Shown here: piece by piece, positions 52,750-58,796 of the stretch | Layout of the letters: each line of letters begins with the position of its first letter | Position numbering within the stretch: position 1 is the stretch's first letter | Origin: JBQTIP01 sp052388025 | Lineage (GTDB): Bacteria > Actinomycetota > UBA4738 > HRBIN12 | NCBI GenBank assembly: GCA_052388025.1 | Contig: JBQTIP010000209.1 | Span: forward strand, 1 to 58,796 | DNA length: 58,796 nt | Reading direction: 5' to 3' | The notes under the pieces: model-generated | Database searches by the model: none | Seen by the model: only the letters and a program-made list of their open reading frames with translations | What the model was told of the DNA's origin: nothing | Translations under genes and position numbers: made by a program

Positions 52750-53226
52750 ATGATCGAAATGAATCTCGCCGGCGTTCGGATCGAGCTCCCCGGAAACCAG
52801 CCGATCGTGCTCCTCCGCGAGCGGGAGGGCGAGCGATTCCTCCCTATCTGGATCGGCAACGCGGAGGCGCAGGCCATCGCGCTCGCGCTCCAGGGCGTCG
52901 TCACGCCCCGCCCGATGACGCACGACCTGCTCCGCAACATACTCGAGGAGCTCGCGGTGCAGGTGCAGAGCATCGCGATCACCGAGCTCCGCGACGGCAC
53001 CTTCTACGCCGTGATCAACATGCAGCGCAACGGCACCGCGCTCGCGATCTCTTCGCGGCCGAGCGACGCCATAGCGCTCGCAGTACGCCTCGAGTGCCCG
53101 ATCTTCGCCAGCGAGGACGTTCTGTCCGAGGCCTCCATCCTGATACCTGCCGGTGAGGAGGATGAAGAGGAGGTCGAGCGGTTCCGCGAGTTCCTCGAGA
53201 ACGTCAACCCGGAGGACTTCGTATAG
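52750..53226 (+). CDS. Bifunctional nuclease-family protein (DUF151)
   Basis: A 158-residue single-domain DUF151/BFN protein (MNLAGVRIELPGNQPIVLLR, LPIWIGNAEAQAIALALQGV, PRPMTHDLLRNIL, SSRPSDAIALAVRLECPIFA) with a short acidic tail. Homologues in plants show both RNase and DNase activity; the bacterial role is not settled. The same gene follows the FtsR-type regulator in M. tuberculosis (Rv1829). A TACAGT -10 at 52732-52737 lies 12 bases before the ATG. After the stop a GC-rich inverted repeat (53229-53246) may end transcription, although no T-run is present. Confidence 0.9.
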   Translation: MIEMNLAGVRIELPGNQPIVLLREREGERFLPIWIGNAEAQAIALALQGVVTPRPMTHDLLRNILEELAVQVQSIAITELRDGTFYAVINMQRNGTALAISSRPSDAIALAVRLECPIFASEDVLSEASILIPAGEEDEEEVERFREFLENVNPEDFV

Positions 53227-53437
53227 CGGCCGGCCCGGGGCCGGCTCGTCCGTAGAGGACCGGTCCCTAGACGCTCCCAGCACCACACAGGGAGGCGCTC
53301 TCTTTCGAGATCACGATGAGAACGTAGGCTGCGCGTCATCACTGCACCCGCTGCGGCGAGCGTCGACGGAAAGCGTGGCGATCAGCTTGAGCGAAGAGAG
53401 CCCGTGGTCGGCGCGTGCCGAGTTGAGACCGGGGTGG

Positions 53438-53466
53438 TTGACACCGTCGTCGCGGGTCACTAGCGT
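53438..53466 (+). promoter_or_regulatory. Predicted promoter of the second MerR gene and downstream gcv genes
   Basis: TTGACA at 53438-53443 and TAGCGT at 53461-53466 are separated by 17 bases. Transcription would start near 53473, about 25 bases before the start codon. Between 53227 and 53437 no gene or recognisable riboswitch was found. Confidence 0.7.
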
Positions 53467-53496
53467 ACGCTACGCCCGCGTAATTACGGAGTTGTG

Positions 53497-53943
53497 ATGG
53501 CGGAAGAGGGATATCGTGTCCCCGACGTCTGCAGGATCGTCGGGATCAGCTACCGGCAGCTCGACTACTGGGCCCGGACCGGCCTCGTGAGGCCCTCAGT
53601 CAAGGACGCCCAGGGATCCGGAACCCAGCGCCTGTACTCGTTCCAGGATCTCGTCGCGCTCAAGGTCATCAAGAGCCTGCTGGATACCGGCGTGTCCCTC
53701 CAGCGGGTCCGACGGGCCGTGGAGTATCTCCGGGACATGAAGAAGCCCGCCCACGGCGTCACGTTGATGTCGGACGGCGTGCGAATCTACGAGGCCGAAT
53801 CGCCTGAGGCCATCGTGGACCTCCTCTCCAAAGGGCAGGGCGTGTTCGCCATCGCGGTCGACAGGGTATGGACCGATCTCGAGGGAACCCTGGCCAAGGG
53901 GAGAAGGAAACCTCGCGAGGTCGCTCGGGCAAGCGAGGCGTGA
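53497..53943 (+). CDS. MerR-family transcriptional regulator
   Basis: A 148-residue MerR-type protein. GYRVPDVCRIVGISYRQLDY is the helix-turn-helix, WARTGLVRPSVKDAQGSGTQ and RLYSFQDLVALKVIKSLLDT the wing and second pair of helices, then a dimerisation helix and a small C-terminal domain (DGVRIYEAESPEAIVDLLSK). It corresponds in position to Rv1830 of M. tuberculosis. ATG 53497 is preferred since the ACGGAG ribosome site at 53487 lies five bases before it; GTG 53494 is too close. The stop overlaps the next start. Confidence 0.9.
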   Translation: MAEEGYRVPDVCRIVGISYRQLDYWARTGLVRPSVKDAQGSGTQRLYSFQDLVALKVIKSLLDTGVSLQRVRRAVEYLRDMKKPAHGVTLMSDGVRIYEAESPEAIVDLLSKGQGVFAIAVDRVWTDLEGTLAKGRRKPREVARASEA

Positions 53944-54311
53944 CCTCGCAGACGGCGGCCGACGCGCCGGCCCTCAAGAGCGACACCGTCCGTTTCGCGC
54001 ATGCCAGCGAGCGCCAGTTCGCAAAGCTGTTGGACTTCTACCAGATCGACTGGGAGTACGAGCCGACGTCGTTCGACTTGGACTGGGACAAACAGGGCAA
54101 TGTCATCCAGCGGTTCACGCCCGACTTCTACCTTTCCCAGTACGACCTTCACATCGAGATCACTACGCTCAACCAGAAGCTCGTGACGAAGAAGAACCGG
54201 AAGATTCGCCGCCTGCGGGAACTCTACCCGGGCGTCAACTGCAAGATCTTCTACCAGCGCGACTACCTGTCGCTCGTCACGAAGTACGGCCTGGAGGACG
54301 TGACGACCTGA
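53940..54311 (+). CDS. PD-(D/E)XK nuclease-like small protein
   Basis: A 123-residue protein of unknown function. The central region reads RFTPDFYLSQYDLHIEITTL followed by NQKLVTKKNRKIRRL. The Asp of TPDFYL, Glu of IEITT and the Gln/Lys pair just after give the spacing of a PD-(D/E)XK nuclease core (D, then ExT with a Q/K). It starts with an Arg/Glu-containing helix (HASERQFAKLLDFYQIDWEY) as many such nucleases do. It has no other domain. GTG 53940 overlaps the MerR stop, so the two are coupled and precede gcvPA. A link to glycine metabolism is not obvious. Catalytic activity is inferred from motif only. Confidence 0.75.
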   Translation: MTSQTAADAPALKSDTVRFAHASERQFAKLLDFYQIDWEYEPTSFDLDWDKQGNVIQRFTPDFYLSQYDLHIEITTLNQKLVTKKNRKIRRLRELYPGVNCKIFYQRDYLSLVTKYGLEDVTT

Positions 54312-54354
54312 GCCTCGGGTGACCGTCCGGCCCGCCGTAGACTACGGGGGAGCG

Positions 54355-55677
54355 ATGAGGTTCGCGCCGCATACCGACGAGGACGTCCGCGACATGCTGG
54401 CCCGCTGCGGCCTCGAGTCGCTCGACCGGCTGTTCGACCAGATCCCACCGGAAGTGCGCCTGGATCGACCGCTGTCCATCCCACGCGGCGTCTCGGAGAT
54501 GGAGATCGTTGCGGACCTGCGAGCGCTGGCCGCCCGTGACCGGCACGCCGACGACCTGATCTGCTTTGCGGGCGCCGGCGCCTACGACCACTATGTGCCC
54601 TCCGTCGTGTGGGCCCTCGCCGGACGCTCCGAGATCTACACTTCGTACACCCCTTACCAACCGGAGCTCTCTCAGGGCGTGCTGCAGGCGCTGTTCGAGT
54701 ACCAATCGATGATCTGCGAGTTGACGGGGCTGGACGTGTCCAACGCGTCCCTGTACGACGGCGCCACGGCTCTTTCGGAGGCGGTCAACCTCACGCGTTC
54801 CTCCGACCGCCGACGTGTCCTCGTGTCCTCGGGCGTCGATCCGAGGTACGTGGAGACCCTTCGCACCTACGGAAGGGGTGAGGGATACGAACCGGAGATG
54901 TTCGGGGGAGACGCCGGAAGGGGCGGCGTACCTGAGGTGGGATCCGACGTCGCCGCCGTGGTCGTGCAGCACCCCAACATCTACGGCGTCCTCGAGCCGG
55001 TCCGCGATCTGTTCGACCGGGCACACGATGGGGGAGCGAGCGCCGTCCAGGTGTTCGATCCGCTCTCGCTCGGGATCCTGGCGCCCCCCGGCGAGGTCGG
55101 TGCCGACGTCGCGGTGGCTGAGGGCCAGTCGCTCGGGAACCACCTGAGCTACGGTGGCCCGTACCTCGGGATCATCGCCACCAGGCTGGATCACGTGCGC
55201 AGGCTCCCCGGAAGGATCGTGGGAGAGACCCTCGACGTCGACGGAAGACGCGGGTACGTGCTCACGCTCCAGGCCCGTGAGCAGCACATCCGCCGTGAGA
55301 AGGCCACCTCCAACATCTGCACGAACCAGACGCTGATGGCGGTCGCCGCGACCGTGTACCTGGCCTGGCTCGGCCCAGAGGGGTTGCAAGAGGTCGGTCG
55401 CCAGTGCGCCGCGAAGGCGAGCTACGCGGCGAAGCGCCTGACGGAGATCCCCGGCGTGGAGCTGCTCTTCCCGGACGCGCCCTTCTTCAAGGAGTTCGCG
55501 ATCCGGCTCCCACGCGACGCCGCCGAGGTTCGCGACGACCTGATCGAGCGAGGCTTCCTGGCGGGCGTGCCGCTCGCGGACGGCGACGGACGCGGCCTCG
55601 TGGTGGCGATCACGGAGCGGCGATCTCGCGACGACATCGACCGGCTCGCCGAGGCCATGGCGGAGGCGCTCGGGTGA
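54355..55677 (+). CDS. gcvPA: Glycine dehydrogenase (decarboxylating) subunit 1
   Basis: The 440-residue N-terminal half of a split P protein. With GcvPB it decarboxylates glycine and passes the aminomethyl group to the lipoyl arm of GcvH. Family segments: FAGAGAYDHYVPSVVWALAG, YTSYTPYQPELSQGVLQALF, EGQSLGNHLSYGGPYLGIIA and REQHIRREKATSNICTNQTL. It lacks the PLP lysine, which is in subunit 2. ATG 54355 follows GGGGGAGCG, and a TAGACT -10 box lies 11 bases upstream. M. tuberculosis has one fused gcvB at this place, so the split form marks a different lineage. Its stop overlaps the gcvPB start. Confidence 0.95.
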   Translation: MRFAPHTDEDVRDMLARCGLESLDRLFDQIPPEVRLDRPLSIPRGVSEMEIVADLRALAARDRHADDLICFAGAGAYDHYVPSVVWALAGRSEIYTSYTPYQPELSQGVLQALFEYQSMICELTGLDVSNASLYDGATALSEAVNLTRSSDRRRVLVSSGVDPRYVETLRTYGRGEGYEPEMFGGDAGRGGVPEVGSDVAAVVVQHPNIYGVLEPVRDLFDRAHDGGASAVQVFDPLSLGILAPPGEVGADVAVAEGQSLGNHLSYGGPYLGIIATRLDHVRRLPGRIVGETLDVDGRRGYVLTLQAREQHIRREKATSNICTNQTLMAVAATVYLAWLGPEGLQEVGRQCAAKASYAAKRLTEIPGVELLFPDAPFFKEFAIRLPRDAAEVRDDLIERGFLAGVPLADGDGRGLVVAITERRSRDDIDRLAEAMAEALG

Positions 55678-57146
55678 TCGGAGCGCCGCTCAGACGCCAA
55701 GGCCCTCCTGGCGGCGGGACCGTGAAGGAGCTGTCCCGGCCGGGCCGGCGGGCCTCGAGCTTCCCGGAGCTGGACGTCCCGAAGGTCGCGACGCCGCCGG
55801 AGCACGCGAGGCGGCGGCCGGCGGAGCTCCCGGAGGTGGGGGAGATCGACCTCATCCGCCACTACACCCGACTCTCCCAGGCGAACTACGGGGTGGACAC
55901 CGGGTTCTACCCGCTCGGCTCCTGCTCGATGAAGTACAACCCGAAGGTCGCCGAGACGGTGGCGGCCCTCCCCGGCTTCCAGAGGGCTCACCCCCTGCAG
56001 CCCGACCACACCATGCAGGGGGCGTTGGAGATGCTGTGGCGCCTGGAGAGCGCCCTGTGCGAGGTGACCGGGATGTCCCGCGCGACGCTCCAGCCGCCCG
56101 CCGGCGCCTGCGGGGAGCTGACGGGCCTGCTCGTCATGCGGGCCCACCACATCGGATCCGGGGTGGCCAGGAGCAAGGTCGTGATCCCGGATTCGTCCCA
56201 CGGCACGAACCCGGCGAGCGTGCGGCTGGCCGGCTATCAGGCAATCGCGGTTCCCTCCGACTCGCGCGGGCTGGTCGACGTGTCGGCCCTCGAGAAGCTC
56301 GTGGACGAGGACATCGCGGGCCTCATGCTGACCAACCCCAACACCCTCGGGCTGTTCGAAGAGGAGATCGAGGAGATCGCCCGCGTGATGCACGGCGTCG
56401 GTGGGTTGCTGTACTACGACGGGGCGAACCTGAACGCGATCCTTGGCCGCTGCAGGCCCGGTGACATGGGATTCGACATCGTTCACATCAACACGCACAA
56501 GACCTTCGCCACCCCCCACGGAGGGGGAGGGCCCGGGGCCGGCCCCGTCGCGGTCACGGCCGAGCTGGCTCGCTATCTCCCCTCGCCGCTCGTCGAGCGG
56601 GACGACGCAACCGGGGCCTTCCGCCTGGAGCACGACCGGCCGGACTCGATCGGACGCATGCACGGGTTCAACGGCAACTTCGGGGTCCTCGTTCGCGCGT
56701 ACGCCTACGTGTTCCTGCACGGCGCCGACGGCTTGCGCGCGGTGGGCGAGCGGGCCGTACTGAACGCCAACTACCTGGCCGAGCTGATCAAGGATGTCTA
56801 CCCGCTCGCGTACCCGTCCGGGCGACCCATGCACGAGTTCGTGTCGACCGCGCGGCGATTCAAGGAAGAGCACAACGTGCGGGCCATGGACATCGCGAAG
56901 CGGGTCATCGACCTCGGGTTCCACCCCTCCACGGTGTACTTCCCGCTCGTGGTGGAGGAGGCGATGATGATCGAGCCCACCGAGACGGAGTCGAAGGAGA
57001 CCCTCGACGCCTTCGCCGCCGCGCTTCTTCAGGCGGCGGAGGAGGCCGGGAGCGAGCCCGAGCTGCTCCACCAGGCCCCGGTCACCACGCCGGTCAGACG
57101 TCTCGACGAAGCTCGCGCGGCCAGGCACCTCAAGCTCCGCTGGTAG
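55674..57146 (+). CDS. gcvPB: Glycine dehydrogenase (decarboxylating) subunit 2
   Basis: The 490-residue PLP-containing half of the split P protein. PLP-binding Lys276 is in INTHKTFATPHGGGGPGAGP; also typical are YPLGSCSMKYNPKVAE, LQPPAGACGELTGLL, SSHGTNPASVRLAGYQ and MHGFNGNFGVLVRAYAYV. The N-terminal 40 residues before LPEVGEIDLIRHYTRL are Arg/Pro-rich and less conserved. GTG 55674 overlaps the gcvPA stop (GTGA) and no other start fits better. Both halves are intact. gcvT and lpd are not in the window. Confidence 0.95.
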   Translation: MIGAPLRRQGPPGGGTVKELSRPGRRASSFPELDVPKVATPPEHARRRPAELPEVGEIDLIRHYTRLSQANYGVDTGFYPLGSCSMKYNPKVAETVAALPGFQRAHPLQPDHTMQGALEMLWRLESALCEVTGMSRATLQPPAGACGELTGLLVMRAHHIGSGVARSKVVIPDSSHGTNPASVRLAGYQAIAVPSDSRGLVDVSALEKLVDEDIAGLMLTNPNTLGLFEEEIEEIARVMHGVGGLLYYDGANLNAILGRCRPGDMGFDIVHINTHKTFATPHGGGGPGAGPVAVTAELARYLPSPLVERDDATGAFRLEHDRPDSIGRMHGFNGNFGVLVRAYAYVFLHGADGLRAVGERAVLNANYLAELIKDVYPLAYPSGRPMHEFVSTARRFKEEHNVRAMDIAKRVIDLGFHPSTVYFPLVVEEAMMIEPTETESKETLDAFAAALLQAAEEAGSEPELLHQAPVTTPVRRLDEARAARHLKLRW

Positions 57147-57213
57147 GCCCCCCACACGTGCTCCGTAGAGCGGCCGGCCTACCGCATTGGGCCTGGTCGT
57201 GACCCGATCGAGC

Positions 57214-57241
57214 TAAAGACGGGGGGCCCGTTTGCCGATAC
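57214..57241 (+). promoter_or_regulatory. Predicted WhiG/FliA-type (sigma-28 family) promoter
   Basis: TAAAG at 57214-57218 and GCCGATAC at 57234-57241 fit the sigma-28/WhiG consensus TAAA-N(14-16)-GCCGATAA with a 16-base spacer between TAAA and GCCGATAC. Transcription would start near 57248, about 16 bases before the c-di-GMP-I riboswitch aptamer. Confidence 0.65.
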
Positions 57242-57263
57242 GCGTATAGGCAGCAAGAACAGG

Positions 57264-57360
57264 GTTGGTCCCGAAAGGGCAAACCGTCGGAAACGGCGGC
57301 ACGCAAAGCTCAGGGCCTTAGCGCCGAGAGGCGAAGGCAGCCGAGCCGTCGAAGGACTGA
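57264..57360 (+). ncRNA. Cyclic di-GMP-I (GEMM-I) riboswitch
   Basis: The aptamer signature is strong: AGGGCAAACC (57276-57285), a 6-base-pair P2 (CCGTCG/CGGCGG) closed by a GAAA tetraloop, then ACGCAAAGC (57301-57309), GGGCCTTA (57313-57320), a hairpin GCGCC-GAGA-GGCG, and AAGGCAGCC. P1 can form between TTGGTCC (57264-57270) and GGACTGA (57354-57360). The CAP gene begins 52 bases later behind GGGAGG, and no clear terminator hairpin with T-run is visible, so control may be at translation or by an alternative fold around GGTCCCAGGGACC (57381-57393). It binds c-di-GMP in known examples. Confidence 0.9.
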
Positions 57361-57411
57361 GAGCCCCCAGCAGGGCCCCCGGTCCCAGGGACCCTGGATT
57401 GGGAGGCTCGC

Positions 57412-57870
57412 ATGGTTCGAGGCGTCGCCGGCCGAAGGGGGCTGGGGGCGATCGTGGCGGCCCTGCTCGCTGCGTTCCTCCTCGTCGGACTCGTCCCGCC
57501 CGCAGACGCCCAGACGAGGGCCCGCAACACGATGCTGGCCCTAACGAACGAGGATCGGGCGGACCGTGAGGTGGCGGGATTGGAGCTCAACATCCGTCTC
57601 TCCCGCGTCGCCAAACAGCACAGCCGTGAGATGGCCAACGCAGGGAGCATCTACCACTCGTCGAACCTGACCGGCGCGCTGGCTCCCTACGATTGGTCGA
57701 TCGGCGGGGAGAACGTGGGGAGCGGCGGGTCGCTCGAGAGCCTGGAGACGGCCTTCATGGCGAGCACCGCCCACAGGAGGAACATCCTCCGGAAGTCCTT
57801 CGATCACGTCGGGATCGGCGTCGTCAAACGGGACGGCACGTACTGGGTGACGCTGATCTTCTACGGCTAA
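57412..57870 (+). CDS. Secreted CAP/SCP-domain protein
   Basis: A 152-residue exported protein. The signal peptide (GLGAIVAALLAAFLLVGLV, with cleavage near PADA-QT) precedes a CAP domain: LALTNEDRADREVAGLELNI, VAKQHSREMANAGSIYHSSN, the GGENVGSGG Glu, TAHRRNILRKSFDHVGIGVV and VTLIFYG. CAP proteins are extracellular; roles include cell-wall or host interaction, and bacterial functions are little known. No anchor is visible, so it should be released or loosely bound. ATG 57412 follows GGGAGGCTCGC. Expression appears controlled by a WhiG-type promoter and a c-di-GMP riboswitch, tying it to a lifestyle switch such as motility, attachment or development. Confidence 0.93.
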   Translation: MVRGVAGRRGLGAIVAALLAAFLLVGLVPPADAQTRARNTMLALTNEDRADREVAGLELNIRLSRVAKQHSREMANAGSIYHSSNLTGALAPYDWSIGGENVGSGGSLESLETAFMASTAHRRNILRKSFDHVGIGVVKRDGTYWVTLIFYG

Positions 57871-57872
57871 CC

Positions 57873-57927
57873 AAGAGGCTCGGGAAGCACGAGGCGGCCA
57901 GGGCTCCGAGAGCCCGGGCAGCCTCTT
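57873..57927. terminator. Bidirectional terminator between convergent genes
   Basis: AAGAGGCT (57873-57880) pairs with AGCCTCTT (57920-57927), enclosing GGGCTCCGAGAGCCC (57901-57915). On the plus strand TTCGTTCTGTTCG follows. It lies between the CAP gene and the convergent DUF11 gene and could serve both. Confidence 0.5.
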
Positions 57928-57950
57928 CGTTCTGTTCGCGCAGGCCTAGC

Positions 57951-58796
57951 CTAGGCGTCCGAGTCGCCGAGCGTCCGGCGGCCTAGGTAGAGCAGGCCAC
58001 TTCCCAGCACAAGCAGGGCGAGCGCAAGGAGGCCGAGACCGGCCGATCCGGCGCCCGTGAATGCGACCCCGCCCACGGTGGGAGTGGGCGTCGGCGTGAC
58101 GACTCCACCCTCAACGCAGTCGACGGTCACGGTGACCGGGTTGCTCTCGGCCGAGCCCTCGTCGTGCGTGACCGTGGCTGTGTTGGTCACGCTCGGGCAG
58201 GCGTCCTCGGTGGCGGTCACGTTGATCGTAATCGTCACGCTCTCGCCCGGGCCCAGGTCTCCTATGAGGCAGGTGACCGTCTGACCGTTCACCGAGCAGT
58301 TCGGGCCGTCGACGCTGTCGATGGTTAGGCCGTCGGGCACCGTGTCGGTGACGATCACGTTGTGGGCGGTGCCGGTGCCGTTGTTGGTCACGGTGATCGT
58401 GTAGCTGAACGACTCGCCGGCGACGACGCCGCCTCCGGGAGCGTCGGCGTTCTTCACGATGCCGACATCGGGCTGGCAGTTCACCCCTACCGTGACCGGG
58501 TTGCTGCCGACCGATACCGAGCCGTCCCCTTGATCGAACGTGACGGTCGCCTGGTTCGTCACGCTCGGGCAGGCGCCCTCGTCGGCGGTCACGTTGATCG
58601 TGATCTCCACGCTCGCGCCAGGGGCCAGGTCGCCGACGTTGCACGTTGCGGTCTGGCCGACGACCGAGCAGTTCGGGCCCGAGACGCTCGTGATCGTGAG
58701 CCCTGCCGGCAAGGTGTCGGTAACGACCACGTCGTGGGCCGTGGCGTCGCCGTTGTTCGTGACGGTGATCGTGAAGCTGAACGAGTCACCTGGCTG
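57951..58796 (-). CDS. DUF11-repeat surface protein with sortase-like C-terminus (5' end outside window)
   Basis: The C-terminal 280 or so residues of a large exported protein; the frame stays open to the window edge, so its start lies beyond. It consists of tandem DUF11-type Ig-like repeats of 124 residues (VVAGESFSYTITVTNNGTGT, AHNVIVTDTVPDGL, DACPSVTNTATVTHDEG), nearly identical between copies at the DNA level (period 372 bases, e.g. GCTCGGGCAG at 58191 and 58563). Each repeat has paired cysteines. The C-terminus is a Thr/Pro linker (VVTPTPTPTV), a VAFTG motif resembling actinobacterial LAxTG sortase signals, a hydrophobic helix (LLALALLVLGSGLLYL) and an Arg-rich tail. It is probably attached to the cell wall or membrane. 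It converges on the CAP gene. Confidence 0.88.
   Translation of the reverse strand, partial: QPGDSFSFTITVTNNGDATAHDVVVTDTLPAGLTITSVSGPNCSVVGQTATCNVGDLAPGASVEITINVTADEGACPSVTNQATVTFDQGDGSVSVGSNPVTVGVNCQPDVGIVKNADAPGGGVVAGESFSYTITVTNNGTGTAHNVIVTDTVPDGLTIDSVDGPNCSVNGQTVTCLIGDLGPGESVTITINVTATEDACPSVTNTATVTHDEGSAESNPVTVTVDCVEGGVVTPTPTPTVGGVAFTGAGSAGLGLLALALLVLGSGLLYLGRRTLGDSDA

Overview
The window is GC-rich chromosome from a member of the Actinomycetota. The signs are an actinobacterial 16S rRNA, a 23S rRNA with the long helix-54 insertion typical of high-GC Gram-positives, frequent GTG starts, TANNNT -10 boxes, and gene order that follows Mycobacterium tuberculosis as I remember it: infC-rpmI-rplT-tsnR, pheST, mpg-tyrS, TPR-HAD, tlyA-nadK, steA-steB-pyrG-xerD, scpAB-rluB-cmk-der, then gcvH-FHA-ftsR-DUF151-merR-gcvP. 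The split gcvPA/gcvPB, a WhiG/FliA-type promoter and a c-di-GMP-I riboswitch suggest a deep-branching lineage rather than a mycobacterium. I cannot assign a class by eye.

Layout. 1-6.5 kb: cold-shock protein, the infC-rpmI-rplT operon, a SpoU rRNA methyltransferase fused to a degenerate histidine-kinase module, and pheST. 6.5-14.7 kb: a membrane-anchored protein of unknown function, argF, DNA polymerase X, mpg, a class A penicillin-binding protein and tyrS. 14.7-21.5 kb: a complete rrn operon (promoter, 16S, 23S, 5S, terminator) whose 23S gene carries two related group I introns, each with a LAGLIDADG endonuclease gene. 21.5-32.6 kb: TPR proteins, MBL hydrolase, SSB-like protein, a frameshifted DUF1015 gene, HAD phosphatase, rhomboid protease, tlyA-nadK, steA-steB and two envelope glycosyltransferases. 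32.7-48.3 kb: pyrG, ald, xerD, a DksA-type protein, deoB-deoA, an M50 protease, trpS, scpAB, rluB, aroH-tyrA-aroA, cmk and der, ending in tRNA-Pro. 48.4-57.1 kb: pgsA-type synthase, gcvH, FHA protein, two MerR regulators, D,D-carboxypeptidase, hpt, DUF151 nuclease, a PD-(D/E)XK-like protein and gcvPA-gcvPB. 57.2-58.8 kb: a WhiG-type promoter and c-di-GMP riboswitch ahead of a secreted CAP protein, then the 3' end of a DUF11-repeat surface protein.

Most genes are housekeeping: translation, rRNA modification, nucleotide and aromatic amino-acid synthesis, chromosome segregation, glycine cleavage and cell-wall growth. The unusual parts are the methyltransferase-pseudokinase fusion, the paired rRNA introns next to decoding and peptidyl-transferase nucleotides, the doubly c-di-GMP-linked control region of the CAP gene, the triply frameshifted DUF1015 gene, a tyrosyl-tRNA synthetase without the histidines of its HIGH motif, and -10 boxes placed so close to start codons that many transcripts are probably leaderless.
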